Source: Streptomyces lanatus (GTDB taxonomy: Bacteria > Actinomycetota > Actinomycetes > Streptomycetales > Streptomycetaceae). From it: a stretch of 64,000 nt of DNA. The translations under genes and the position numbers were made by a program. The notes below the pieces were generated by a model. It was given only the letters and a program-made list of their open reading frames with translations. It had not been told where the DNA came from and ran no database searches. Positions 15,128 to 23,262 of this stretch are shown piece after piece. Positions within the stretch are counted from its first letter, which is position 1. Every line of letters starts with the position of its first letter. The stretch lies in contig NZ_BNBM01000010.1 in assembly GCF_014655715.1 (NCBI RefSeq), forward strand, positions 100,800 through 164,799, read 5' to 3'.

Positions 15128-16576
15128 TCAGCCCAGGTCGATCTCCGGGTACAGCGGGAAGCCGGCGACGAGGTCGGTGGCGCGGTGGGAGATCTCGTCG
15201 GCGACCTTCGGGTCGAGGACGTGAGCGGCCTTGGACGGGGCCCCCGACTTGGTCGTGCCGGGCTCGGTGGTGGTGAGGACGCGGTCCATGAGGGCGGCGA
15301 CCTCGTCCATCTCGGCGGTGCCCAGGCCACGGGTGGTCAGGGCGGGGGTGCCGATGCGGATGCCGGAGGTGTACCAGGCGCCGTTGGGGTCGGCGGGGAT
15401 GGCGTTGCGGTTGGTGACGATGCCGGAGTCGAGGAGCGCGGCCTCGGCCTGGCGGCCGGTGAGGCCGTAGGAGGAGGCGACGTCGATCAGGTTGAGGTGG
15501 TTGTCGGTACCGCCGGTCACCAGGGTCGCGCCCCGGCGCATCAGGCCCTCGGCCAGCGCGCGGGAGTTGTCGACGATGCGCTGGGCGTAGTCCTGGAAGG
15601 AGGGCTGCCGGGCCTCGGCCAGGGCGACGGCCTTGGCGGCCATGACGTGCGGGAGCGGGCCGCCGAGGACCATCGGGCAGCCGCGGTCGACCTGGTCCTT
15701 GAGGGAGTCGTCGCACAGGACCATGCCGCCGCGCGGGCCGCGCAGCGACTTATGGGTGGTGGTGGTGACGATCTGGGCGTGCGGGACCGGGTCGAAGTCG
15801 CCGGTGAGGACCTTGCCGGCGACGAGACCCGCGAAGTGGGCCATGTCGACCATGAGCGTGGCGCCGACCTCGTCGGCGATCTCGCGCATGATCCGGAAGT
15901 TCACGAGACGGGGGTAGGCGGAGTAGCCGGCGACGATGATCAGCGGCTTGAACTCGCGGGCGGAGGCGCGCAGCGCCTCGTAGTCGATGAGGCCCGTGGT
16001 GGGGTCGGTGCCGTAGGAGCGCTGGTCGAACATCTTGCCGGAGATGTTCGGGCGGAAGCCGTGGGTGAGGTGGCCGCCGGCGTCCAGGGACATGCCGAGC
16101 ATGCGCTGGTTGCCGAAGGCGCGGCGCAGCTCGGCCCAGTCGGCCTCGGAGAGGTCGTTGACCTGGCGGACACCGGCCTTCTCCAGGGCGGGGGCCTCGA
16201 CGCGCTGGGCGAGGACGGCCCAGAAGGCGACGAGGTTGGCGTCGATGCCGGAGTGGGGCTGGACGTAGGCGTGGCGGGCGCCGAAGAGCTCGCGGGCGTG
16301 CTCGGCGGCGAGGGACTCGACGGTGTCGACATTGCGGCAGCCGGCGTAGAAGCGGCGGCCGATGGTGCCCTCGGCGTACTTGTCGCTGAACCAGTTGCCC
16401 ATCGCGAGGAGGGTGGCCGGGGAGGCGTAGTTCTCGGAGGCGATCAGTTTGAGCATCTCGCGCTGGTCGGCGACCTCCTGGCCGATGGCATCGGCCACGC
16501 GCGGCTCGACGGCGCGGATCACGTCGAGGGCGGAACGGAAGGCGGTGGACTCGGTGGAGAGGGGCTCGGCTGACAT
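15128..16576 (-). CDS. glyA: serine hydroxymethyltransferase
   Basis: A 482-aa PLP enzyme that converts serine and tetrahydrofolate to glycine and 5,10-methylene-THF. Visible blocks are LIASENYASPA near the N-terminus, MVDMAH (242-247) and the PLP lysine in TTTTHKSLRGPRGG (Lys276). It is longer than the roughly 420-aa E. coli enzyme, with an extra segment around residues 122-160 (LAQRVEAPALEKAGV and after). The ATG at 16576 has a strong GGAGGT site. It is divergent from the rocD gene, across a 290-base region. Together with folD at 61 kb it serves one-carbon metabolism, though the two genes are not linked here. Streptomyces often carry a second, shorter GlyA. Confidence 0.95.
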   Translation of the reverse strand: MSAEPLSTESTAFRSALDVIRAVEPRVADAIGQEVADQREMLKLIASENYASPATLLAMGNWFSDKYAEGTIGRRFYAGCRNVDTVESLAAEHARELFGARHAYVQPHSGIDANLVAFWAVLAQRVEAPALEKAGVRQVNDLSEADWAELRRAFGNQRMLGMSLDAGGHLTHGFRPNISGKMFDQRSYGTDPTTGLIDYEALRASAREFKPLIIVAGYSAYPRLVNFRIMREIADEVGATLMVDMAHFAGLVAGKVLTGDFDPVPHAQIVTTTTHKSLRGPRGGMVLCDDSLKDQVDRGCPMVLGGPLPHVMAAKAVALAEARQPSFQDYAQRIVDNSRALAEGLMRRGATLVTGGTDNHLNLIDVASSYGLTGRQAEAALLDSGIVTNRNAIPADPNGAWYTSGIRIGTPALTTRGLGTAEMDEVAALMDRVLTTTEPGTTKSGAPSKAAHVLDPKVADEISHRATDLVAGFPLYPEIDLG

Positions 16577-16866
16577 GGGGACCTCCGGACGTCGTGTGCA
16601 GCGATCACGGTACGGCCCAGGCGCACGGCACTCGGTCTGGACTCGGTCCAGGGGCCGCTCCCCGATGGTTCGTCCATCCCAGCGCGCCAGTCACGGCCCG
16701 TCGATCAGCCTACCGGGCAGGTCGGCCCGCCATGGCCGTGCGTCCACCATGCGAGCCACGATAGGAGGAGGCGGTACCGCACGCGTGAGGCAGGAAATGG
16801 ACAGTGGCCGTGAGCCTCGTGACCGCCCGGACACGAGCCCTCGCGGTGGCGGAAACGGAGAGCCCC
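16577..16866. promoter_or_regulatory. divergent glyA/rocD intergenic region
   Basis: No gene is seen here. It carries a small perfect inverted repeat, CTGGAC (16637-16642) and GTCCAG (16646-16651), that could be an operator, and purine-rich AGGAGGAGG near 16763. I saw no match to a known riboswitch. Promoters for both genes must lie here but no clear -35/-10 pair was found. Confidence 0.4.
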
Positions 16867-18114
16867 GTGAGTACGTCGAGCACCAACAAATCCCTGATCG
16901 CCGCGATCGACGCGCACAGCGCGCACAACTATCACCCGTTGCCGGTCGTGGTGGCGACGGCGGACGGGGCCTGGATGACGGACGTGGAGGGGCGGCGGTA
17001 TCTGGATCTGCTGGCCGGGTATTCGGCGCTCAATTTCGGGCACGGCAACCGGCGGCTCCTGGCGGCGGCGAAGGCGCAGCTGGAGCGGGTGACGCTGACG
17101 TCACGGGCGTTTCATCACGACCGGTTCGCGGCGTTCTGCGCGCAGCTGGCGGAGCTGTGCGGGATGGAGATGGTGCTGCCGATGAACACGGGGACGGAGG
17201 CGGTGGAGACGGCCGTGAAGACGGCCCGGAAGTGGGGGTACCGGGTCAAGGGCGTCCCGGCGGAGATGGCGAAGATCGTGGTGGCCGGCAACAACTTCCA
17301 CGGCCGTACGACGACGGTCATCAGTTTCTCCACCGACCCGGAGGCGCGGGCGGACTTCGGGCCGTACACACCGGGCTTCGCGATCGTGCCGTACGGGGAT
17401 CTGACGGCGATGCGGGAGGCGTTGACGGAGAACACGGTGGCCGTGCTGCTGGAGCCGATCCAGGGCGAGGCGGGGGTGCTCGTTCCTCCGGCGGGCTATC
17501 TGCCGGCGGTGCGGGAGCTGACGCGGGAGCGGGACGTGCTGTTCGTGGCGGACGAGATCCAGTCGGGGCTCGGCCGTACGGGGCGCACCTTCGCGTGCGA
17601 GCACGAGGGTGTGGTGCCGGACATGTACATCCTGGGCAAGTCGCTCGGGGGCGGGATCGTGCCGGTGTCGGCGGTGGTGTCGTCGGCCGAGGTGCTCGGG
17701 GTGTTCCGGCCCGGGGAGCACGGGTCGACGTTCGGGGGGAATCCGCTGGCGTGTGCGGTGGCGCTGGAGGTGATGGCGATGCTGCGGACGGGCGAGTTCC
17801 AGGAGCGGGCGGCGCAGCTGGGCGAGCATCTGCACCGGGAGCTGGGGCAGTTGGCCGGGACCGGGCGGGTGACGGAGGTGCGGGGGCGTGGGCTGTGGGC
17901 CGGGGTCGACATCGCGCGGGCGTACGGCACAGGGCGGGAGGTGGCCGAGCAGTTGATGGACCGGGGTGTGCTGGTGAAGGACACCCTCCCCCACAGCCTC
18001 AGGGGCTCGGGCGGCGTCTCCAGGGCGACGATCCGTATGGCGCCGCCCCTGGTGATCGGGAAGGAGGATCTGGACTGGGGGCTCGCCCAGTTGCGGGGTG
18101 TGCTCGGGGTGTGA
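16867..18114 (+). CDS. rocD: ornithine aminotransferase
   Basis: A 415-aa class III aminotransferase that converts ornithine to glutamate semialdehyde. Key blocks: NTGTEAVETAVKTARKWGY (107-125), FVADEIQSGLGRTG (226-239) with the PLP-binding Asp, and the PLP lysine in YILGKSLGGG (Lys258). The GTG at 16867 is preferred since GGAGAG lies just before it and the usual sequence begins STSSTNKSLIAAIDAHSAHN; an earlier ATG at 16804 would add 21 residues. Near the C-terminus, residues 374-385 (LPHSLRGSGGVS) interrupt the expected KDT..TIRLAPP segment, an in-frame insertion of about ten residues whose DNA looks like a small intergenic repeat. Confidence 0.9.
   Translation: MSTSSTNKSLIAAIDAHSAHNYHPLPVVVATADGAWMTDVEGRRYLDLLAGYSALNFGHGNRRLLAAAKAQLERVTLTSRAFHHDRFAAFCAQLAELCGMEMVLPMNTGTEAVETAVKTARKWGYRVKGVPAEMAKIVVAGNNFHGRTTTVISFSTDPEARADFGPYTPGFAIVPYGDLTAMREALTENTVAVLLEPIQGEAGVLVPPAGYLPAVRELTRERDVLFVADEIQSGLGRTGRTFACEHEGVVPDMYILGKSLGGGIVPVSAVVSSAEVLGVFRPGEHGSTFGGNPLACAVALEVMAMLRTGEFQERAAQLGEHLHRELGQLAGTGRVTEVRGRGLWAGVDIARAYGTGREVAEQLMDRGVLVKDTLPHSLRGSGGVSRATIRMAPPLVIGKEDLDWGLAQLRGVLGV
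17986..18021 (+). repeat. apparent in-frame insertion within rocD
   Basis: This C/G-run-rich 36-base segment (starts CTCCCCCACAGCCTCAGGGG) encodes LPHSLRGSGGVS between KDT and RATIRMAPP, where related aminotransferases have a short turn. CTCCCCCA...CTCAGGGG motifs are frequent in Streptomyces spacers, so this may be a small repeat that landed in the gene without breaking the frame. Inference from remembered family alignment. Confidence 0.35.
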
Positions 18115-18141
18115 GCCGACAGGGCTCGCCGACTCCCCTTC

Positions 18142-18178
18142 GCCGTACAGCCGTACAGCCGTACAGCCGTACAGCCGT
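18142..18178. repeat. tandem 8-bp repeat GCCGTACA, four copies plus a partial
   Basis: GCCGTACA occurs four times head to tail (18142-18173), followed by GCCGT that runs into the stop codon of the YgiC-like gene. It fills most of the space between two convergent genes. Copy number probably varies between strains. Confidence 0.9.
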
Positions 18179-19362
18179 TAAAGGATCACGTGCGGTACGA
18201 AGCGTGCGTACTCGTCGGTGATCAGGCCGGACGACTCTCGGATGCCGAGGCCCGCCGACTCGTCCTCGACGACCCATGCGCCGAGGACGACGTGGTTGCC
18301 GTCGAACGTGGGGAGGGGGGCCAGCTGCTGGTAGCAGCAGGGCTCGTCGCGTACGACGGCGGCGGTGCCCTTCTCGTGGACGGTCACGCCCGCGCCCTCG
18401 CGGCCCAGCAGGGGCTTGGCGACATAGCCGGTCGTGTCCGCGAGTTCCCGTGGGCCGTCGAGGTGGACGGGGAGGAGGTTCGGGTGGTCCGGGTAGAGCT
18501 CCCAGAGGATGGCGAGGAGGGCCTTGTTGCTGAGGAGCATCTTCCAGGCGGGTTCGATCCACAGGGTCGTTCCCGTGCCGCCGCCGTTGTCGAGGGTGGC
18601 CAGGACGTGGTCGGCGAAGCGGTCGGTGGTCAGCCACTCCCAGGGGTAGAGCTTGAAGCAGCTGCGGATGAAGCGGAGTTGGGTGTCGACGAAGCGGCCG
18701 GAGAGGCGGTCCCAGCCGATCTCCTCCATGGAGATCCAGGCGGTGTCCAGGCCCGCCTGGTCGGCCGTCTCCTGAAGGTAGGCGACGGTCATGAGGTCCT
18801 CGCCGAGTTCGTCGGCCGAGGAGTAGGCGAAGTAGAGGGGACTGCCGGGCGGGAGCAGGGCGGACTGCTTCTTCCAGGCGGCGACGAGGCGTTCGTGGAG
18901 GGAGTTCCACTGGTCGGCGCCCGGGAAGCGTTCCTCCATCCAGAACCACTGGGGGGAGGCGGCCTCGACGAGGGAGGTGGGGGTGTCGGCGTTGTATTCG
19001 AGGAGCTTGGCAGGGCCGGTGCCGTCGTAGCGCAGGTCGAAGCGGCCGTAGACGGAGGGGAGTTCGGCGCGGCGGTGCCACGCCTCGGCGACGGCCTTCG
19101 CGATGCGCGGGTCGGTGATGCCGAGGTCGGCGAAGCGGTCGGCGGTGACGATGTGCTCGGCCGCCGTCAGACACATGGCGTGGAGTTCCTCGACGACCTC
19201 CTCCAGGGCCTCGACCTCCGGGAGCGAGAAGGCGTAGTACGCGCTCTCGTCCCAGTAGGGGCGCAGGGAGTCGTCGGGATAGCGGGTGAGGGGGTAGATG
19301 AGCCCCTGCTCCTCGACGGTCTGCTGCCAGCCGGGGCGGGGGTCGATCGTGTGGCGCTCCAT
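18178..19362 (-). CDS. glutathionylspermidine synthase family protein (YgiC/YjfC-like ATP-grasp)
   Basis: A 394-aa protein of the GSP_synth family. Family blocks include YPLTRYPDDSLRPYWDESAYY near the start (beginning about residue 23), RFDLRYDGTGPAKLLEYNADTP, and the C-terminal ATP-grasp segment with AKPLLGREGAGVTV. It would form an amide bond using ATP; in E. coli YgiC/YjfC lack the amidase half of bifunctional Gsp and their substrate is unsettled. Actinobacteria use mycothiol rather than glutathione, so the true substrate is probably different. The gene follows the small lipoprotein gene by 15 bases, the same order as ygiB-ygiC in enterobacteria. Confidence 0.85.
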   Translation of the reverse strand: MERHTIDPRPGWQQTVEEQGLIYPLTRYPDDSLRPYWDESAYYAFSLPEVEALEEVVEELHAMCLTAAEHIVTADRFADLGITDPRIAKAVAEAWHRRAELPSVYGRFDLRYDGTGPAKLLEYNADTPTSLVEAASPQWFWMEERFPGADQWNSLHERLVAAWKKQSALLPPGSPLYFAYSSADELGEDLMTVAYLQETADQAGLDTAWISMEEIGWDRLSGRFVDTQLRFIRSCFKLYPWEWLTTDRFADHVLATLDNGGGTGTTLWIEPAWKMLLSNKALLAILWELYPDHPNLLPVHLDGPRELADTTGYVAKPLLGREGAGVTVHEKGTAAVVRDEPCCYQQLAPLPTFDGNHVVLGAWVVEDESAGLGIRESSGLITDEYARFVPHVIL

Positions 19363-19377
19363 GTCCTACGGTCCCGT

Positions 19378-19752
19378 TCAGCCGCCGCTGCTGCCGGAGC
19401 CCGAGCAGCCGAAGCCGCCCCGGTCGACGGCCTCGCTGCGGGTGAAGGTGCCGTAGTCGGCGCGGCCGTCGTCGGTGTCGGCGTCGTAGTACCAGGCGGC
19501 GTCGGAGCCGCTGGTCTTCTTCTTGCCGCCCTTGCCGTAGGAGGAGCCGCCGTACGAGGAGCCGGTGCTGCTGCCGGACTTGCAGTTCTTGTCCGCGATG
19601 ATCTTGTAGCCCTCGTAGGTGTAGCTGTCGCGGTCGACGCAGCGGCGGTCGGGGTCGGAGCTGCACGAGGTCAGGGCGGCGGCGATGACTCCCATGCCGC
19701 CGAGCACGACCGTGCTCGAGCGCAGCCTGCGTCGGGTTTCGGGCGCCGCCAT
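19378..19752 (-). CDS. small lipoprotein, YgiB-like (DUF1190-type)
   Basis: A 124-aa protein with a twin-Arg-containing basic N-terminus (ETRRRLRSST), a hydrophobic core and a lipobox LTSC at about residues 27-30, so an exported lipoprotein. The mature part holds CVDRDSYTYEGYKIIADKNC, a Cys-flanked motif like that of YgiB/DUF1190, then a Gly/Ser-rich stretch. It precedes the YgiC-like gene and is probably co-transcribed. The ATG is preceded by GGGGGAG. Function unknown; the conserved pairing suggests the two work together at the envelope. Confidence 0.72.
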   Translation of the reverse strand: MAAPETRRRLRSSTVVLGGMGVIAAALTSCSSDPDRRCVDRDSYTYEGYKIIADKNCKSGSSTGSSYGGSSYGKGGKKKTSGSDAAWYYDADTDDGRADYGTFTRSEAVDRGGFGCSGSGSSGG

Positions 19753-19875
19753 TCTGTGTCTCCCCCGTTGAAACTGGTGGTTCCGGTGAGCTGATTGTCC
19801 GTGGTTCGTCAGGCGCCCAGCCTAGAGATCGGTGTGAGTGCGGTTGTCGGCGGGGCCGGTGTCCCTCCGCTCACC

Positions 19876-19881
19876 TACAGT
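19876..19881 (+). promoter_or_regulatory. -10 box TACAGT of the DMT transporter gene
   Basis: TACAGT ends six bases before GTG 19888. It matches TAnnnT and there is no ribosome site, suggesting a leaderless transcript and supporting this start over upstream ones. Confidence 0.5.
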
Positions 19882-19887
19882 CGCTTT

Positions 19888-20730
19888 GTGTTGTTTGGGA
19901 TGTTGTGTGCGCTGGGTGCGGCGGTCTGTTTCGGTGCGGCGACCGTGTTGCAGGCGATGGCCGCGCGGGCGGCGGGTGCGCAGGGGGGACGGGGTGGTGA
20001 GGCGGGGGTGCTGCTGCGGGCGTTGCGGCAGTGGCGGTATCTCGCCGGACTGGGGCTGGACGGGCTGGGGTTCGTGTTCCAGGTGCTCGCCCTGCGGTCG
20101 ATTCCCATCTACGCCGTGGGAGCGGCGTTGGCGTCCAGTCTCGCGGTGACCGCGGTGGTCGCGGCGCGGCTGCTGGGGGTGCGGTTGCGGCGGCGGGAGT
20201 GGGGCGCGGTGGGGGTGGTGTGCGCCGGGTTGGCGATGCTCGGGGTCTCGGCGGGGACGGAGGGGGACACCGGGGGGTCGGACGCGTTGAAGTTCTCGAT
20301 GCTCGGGGTGGCGGTGGTTGTGCTGGGGGTGGGGCTGGCGGGTGGGCGGTTGCCGGAGCGGGGGCGGGGGCTGATGCTCGGGCTGGCCGCGGGGTTGGGG
20401 TTCGGGGTGGTGGAGGTGGCGGTTCGGCTGATCGATTCGGTGGGTGTGACGTCGTTGTTGGGGAATCCGGCGACGTATGCGTTGCTGGTGGGGGGTGGGG
20501 CGGCGTTTCTGGCGTTGACTTCGGCGTTGCAGCGGGGGTCGGTGACGGTGGCCACCGCGGCGATGGTGATCGGGGAGACGGTGGGGCCTGCGGTGGTGGG
20601 GGTGGTGTGGTTGGGGGACCGTACGCGGGAGGGGTTGGCGTGGTTGGCGGTGCTGGGGTTTGTGGTTTCGGTGGCGGGGGCGTTGGCGTTGGCTCGGTTC
20701 GGGGAGGCGCCGGGTGGGGAGGGTGGGTGA
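19888..20730 (+). CDS. DMT/EamA-type membrane transporter
   Basis: A 280-aa, roughly ten-span membrane protein. The sequence begins LFGMLCALGAAVCFGAATVL and repeats a two-half plan, with IYAVGAALASSLAVTAVVAA in the first half and a late GSVTVATAAMVIGETVGPAV and GVVWLGDRT, typical of drug/metabolite transporters and related to the DMT-like NIPA group. Substrate unknown. Start GTG 19888 is chosen for the -10 box just before it; the frame is open to 19795 but that part has no coding character. The codon usage is extremely G-rich at third positions (GGG, GTG runs). Confidence 0.75.
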   Translation: MLFGMLCALGAAVCFGAATVLQAMAARAAGAQGGRGGEAGVLLRALRQWRYLAGLGLDGLGFVFQVLALRSIPIYAVGAALASSLAVTAVVAARLLGVRLRRREWGAVGVVCAGLAMLGVSAGTEGDTGGSDALKFSMLGVAVVVLGVGLAGGRLPERGRGLMLGLAAGLGFGVVEVAVRLIDSVGVTSLLGNPATYALLVGGGAAFLALTSALQRGSVTVATAAMVIGETVGPAVVGVVWLGDRTREGLAWLAVLGFVVSVAGALALARFGEAPGGEGG

Positions 20731-20779
20731 GGGTTCGTCGTGGCTGAGGTGGGGGGAGGTCGCCCCCGCCGCCCCTACC

Positions 20780-20870
20780 CGTCCCGTCCCCGGGGGCTGC
20801 GCCCCCGGACTCCCGCTGCCGGCCCTGAACGGGCCTTGTCCTCAAACGCCGGACGGGCTGAAAGGCCCCC
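20780..20870. repeat. Streptomyces intergenic hairpin repeat
   Basis: A strong hairpin, CCGGGGGC (20790-20797) with GCCCCCGG (20801-20808), is followed by CCTGAACGGGCCTTGTCCTC and AAACGCCGGACGGGCTG. I recognise this module as a very frequent intergenic repeat of Streptomyces genomes. It lies between two converging genes and probably terminates both. Confidence 0.75.
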
Positions 20871-22259
20871 TCACGGCAACACCCTGCAAAGCGCCTCCAA
20901 CGCCCCCGCCCAAGCATGGTCCGCCGGTGTCCCGTACCCCACGACCAGGGCGTCCAGTGGATCCGTCGTCGCCTTCTCGTGGCGGTAGGAGGTGAGGCCG
21001 TGCAGGGCCAGGCCCTGCCAGGTCGCTGCGTGGAGTACTGAGTGTTCCGTGTCGGGTGGGAGGCGTAGGACCGCGTGGAGGCCTGCGGCGATGCCGGTGA
21101 CCTGGAGGTGGGGGGCGTGGGTGGACACGGCGTGGACCAGGGCGTCCCGGCGGCGCCGGTAGCGCAGGCGGGCGGCGCGGACGTGGCGGTCGTAGGCGCC
21201 GGAGGAGAGGAATTCCGCCAGGGTCAGCTGGTCCAGGACGCTGCAGGTGTCGGAGCCGCCCTTGGCCTCCGTGACCTCGTCGACCAGCGTCGGGGGGAGG
21301 ACCATCCAGGCCAGGCGCAGGCCGGGGGCGAGGGACTTGCTGGCGGTGCCGAGGTGGACGACGTTGTCGGGGTCCAGGCCCTGGAGCGCGCCGACGGGCT
21401 GGCGGTCGTAGCGGAACTCGCCGTCGTAGTCGTCCTCCAGGACCAGTCCCCCGGTGCGGCGGGCCCAGTCCACCACCGTGGCCCGGCGGTCGCGGTGCAG
21501 GGGCACGCCCATGGGGAACTGGTGGGCGGGGGTGAGGAGGACGGCTCCCTGGGTGGTCAACTCCGCGGGGTTCGTGCCCAGTTCGTCGAAGGGGAGGGGC
21601 TCGGTGGTCAGGCCCGCCGCCGTCAGTTGGTGCCAGTGCGGTCTCAGGCCGTACGACTCCACCGCCACCGTGCGTGTGCCGCGCGCCCGCAGCACCCTGG
21701 CCAGGAGTTGAAGGCCGTGTACGAAGCCCGCGCACACCACCACGCGCTCGGGGTCGGCGCGCACGCCCCGGGCGCGGGCGAGGTAGCCGGCGAGGGCGGT
21801 GCGCAGGGCGGCGTGGCCGCGCGGGTCGCCGTAGCCGAGGGCCTGGTTCGGGGCGGCGAGGAAGGCGCGGCGGGCCGCCTTGAGCCACTCCGCGCGGGGG
21901 AAGGCGGCGAGGTCGGGGGTGCCGGGGACCAGGTCGTGGACGGGGCGGGGGCGCTCCAGGGGCGGGGTGGGGGCTCGGCCCTTCGGCGGGGTCACCATGC
22001 GGTCGGCGACCCGGGTGCCGGAGCCCTGGCGGGCGGTGAGCCAGCCCTCGGCGACGAGTTCGGCGTAGGCCTCGGCGACCGTGTTGCGGGCGATGCCCAG
22101 GTCGGCGGCGAGGGAGCGGGAGGACGGCAGTCGGGTGCCGGGGGCGAGGCGTCCGGTGCGCACCGCCTCGCGCAGGGCGTCGGTCAGGCCCCGGCGCAGG
22201 CCCGGTCCGGCCGGTTCGAGATGGAGGTCGACGGCGAAAGTGGCCCAGGGTTTTGCCAT
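20871..22259 (-). CDS. MocR/PdxR-type regulator (GntR helix-turn-helix fused to class I aminotransferase)
   Basis: A 462-aa fusion. Residues 1-75 are a GntR winged helix (RGLTDALREAVRTGRLAPGT, LPSSRSLAADLGIARNTVAE, GSGT). The rest is a fold-type I aminotransferase domain with the PLP lysine in LGTASKSLAPGLRLAW. Such regulators bind PLP or an amino-compound aldimine and control a divergent gene. Here the divergent operon starts 47 bases away and encodes two carboxymuconolactone decarboxylase-like proteins and a PEP-mutase-like enzyme, so this protein most likely regulates them and itself. Whether it senses PLP or another ligand is not known. Confidence 0.9.
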   Translation of the reverse strand: MAKPWATFAVDLHLEPAGPGLRRGLTDALREAVRTGRLAPGTRLPSSRSLAADLGIARNTVAEAYAELVAEGWLTARQGSGTRVADRMVTPPKGRAPTPPLERPRPVHDLVPGTPDLAAFPRAEWLKAARRAFLAAPNQALGYGDPRGHAALRTALAGYLARARGVRADPERVVVCAGFVHGLQLLARVLRARGTRTVAVESYGLRPHWHQLTAAGLTTEPLPFDELGTNPAELTTQGAVLLTPAHQFPMGVPLHRDRRATVVDWARRTGGLVLEDDYDGEFRYDRQPVGALQGLDPDNVVHLGTASKSLAPGLRLAWMVLPPTLVDEVTEAKGGSDTCSVLDQLTLAEFLSSGAYDRHVRAARLRYRRRRDALVHAVSTHAPHLQVTGIAAGLHAVLRLPPDTEHSVLHAATWQGLALHGLTSYRHEKATTDPLDALVVGYGTPADHAWAGALEALCRVLP

Positions 22260-22293
22260 GGGAGTGGACCATACCCCTGGGCTGCTTCGCTTC

Positions 22294-22299
22294 TAGGGT
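22294..22299 (+). promoter_or_regulatory. -10 box TAGGGT of the carboxymuconolactone decarboxylase operon
   Basis: TAGGGT ends seven bases before ATG 22307, matching the leaderless layout seen before dprE1. It lies in the 47-base gap to the divergent MocR gene, so regulator binding there would cover it. Fits the motif TGGACC..CC..GGG nearby but no operator was resolved. Confidence 0.5.
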
Positions 22300-22306
22300 C
22301 GAGCTC

Positions 22307-22819
22307 ATGACGACCACCGAAGAGAGCACGGCGACGACCGTGACCTACGCGACCGAACCGACCCCGCGCCTGGACTGGGCCGCCCTCGCCCCCGATGTCT
22401 TCAAGGCCATGGTCCGGCTCGACGCGGCGGCCGGGCGAGGGCTCGATCCGGCGTTGCGTGAGCTGGTGAGGATACGGGCCTCGCAGCTCAACCACTGCGC
22501 GTTCTGCCTCGACATGCACACCAAGGACGCGCTCGCGGCGGGGGAGAGCGTGGAGCGGATCGTGCAGCTGAGCGCGTGGGAGGAGTCGCGGCATTTCTAC
22601 ACCGAGAGGGAGCTGGCGGCGCTGGAGCTGACGGACGCGGTGACCGTGCTGACCGACGGTTTCGTGCCGGACGAGGTGTACGAGCGGGCCGCCGGGCAGT
22701 TCGAGGAGGCCGAGCTGGCGCAGCTGATCGCCGCGATCAGCGTGATCAACGCGTGGAACAGGTTCGGGGTGACGTGTCGGCGGACGCCGGGGCACTACCA
22801 GCCGGGGCGGCATCTGTGA
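22307..22819 (+). CDS. carboxymuconolactone decarboxylase family protein (AhpD-like), copy 1
   Basis: A 170-aa protein with the AhpD-type core: ELVRIRASQLNHCAFCLDMH, where the CxxC pair (CAFC) is the redox-active site of AhpD-like peroxidase partners. An all-helical fold is expected. The later part SVINAWNRFGVTCRRTPGHY matches the family C-terminus. Likely role: peroxide or hydroperoxide reduction, or an unknown ring-opening reaction; the exact activity is not known. ATG 22307 is supported by the -10 box. The next gene encodes a close relative and starts in a GTGA overlap. Confidence 0.82.
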   Translation: MTTTEESTATTVTYATEPTPRLDWAALAPDVFKAMVRLDAAAGRGLDPALRELVRIRASQLNHCAFCLDMHTKDALAAGESVERIVQLSAWEESRHFYTERELAALELTDAVTVLTDGFVPDEVYERAAGQFEEAELAQLIAAISVINAWNRFGVTCRRTPGHYQPGRHL

Positions 22820-23262
22820 CCGTGCGGACCCGGCTGCTCGACCCGGCCGTCGCGCGGGCCATGTCGGCGGTCAGCGCCGCCGCGAAGAAGGGGCTCGGCG
22901 ATCCGGCGCTCGCCGAGCTGGTGGTGATCCGGGCCTCGCAGCTCAACCACTGCGCGTTCTGCCTCGACATGCATCTCGGCATCGCCCGCGGCCACGGGGT
23001 GGACGAACGTCGGCTCGATCTGCTGGCCGCCTGGGAGGAGGCCGAGGAGGTCTTCGACGAGCGGGAGCGGGCCGCGCTCGCGCTGACCGAGGCCGTCACC
23101 GTACTCACGGACGGGTTCGTGCCCGACGACGTGTACGACCGTGCCGCCGCGCACTTCGACGCGACGCGACTCGCCCATCTCATCGGGCTGATCGTCGCCA
23201 TCAACAACTGGAACCGGGTGATGGTCGGCCGCCGGATCCCGCCGGGGGGTTACACACCATGA
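22816..23262 (+). CDS. carboxymuconolactone decarboxylase family protein (AhpD-like), copy 2
   Basis: A 148-aa paralogue of the preceding protein, identical to it over RASQLNHCAFCLDMH, with the same CAFC pair and an ending NNWNRVMVGRRIPPGGY. GTG 22816 overlaps the previous stop (GTGA). The two proteins probably arose by tandem duplication and may form mixed oligomers. The PEP-mutase-like gene follows in an ATGA overlap. Confidence 0.82.
   Translation: MTVRTRLLDPAVARAMSAVSAAAKKGLGDPALAELVVIRASQLNHCAFCLDMHLGIARGHGVDERRLDLLAAWEEAEEVFDERERAALALTEAVTVLTDGFVPDDVYDRAAAHFDATRLAHLIGLIVAINNWNRVMVGRRIPPGGYTP

Noticed and set aside
16577..16866. A folate or glycine riboswitch upstream of glyA
   Set aside because: No conserved core of either class was recognised; only a small six-base inverted repeat is visible.
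18142..18178. A CRISPR-like repeat
   Set aside because: Units are eight bases without spacers, a simple tandem repeat. No CRISPR array or cas gene was seen anywhere.
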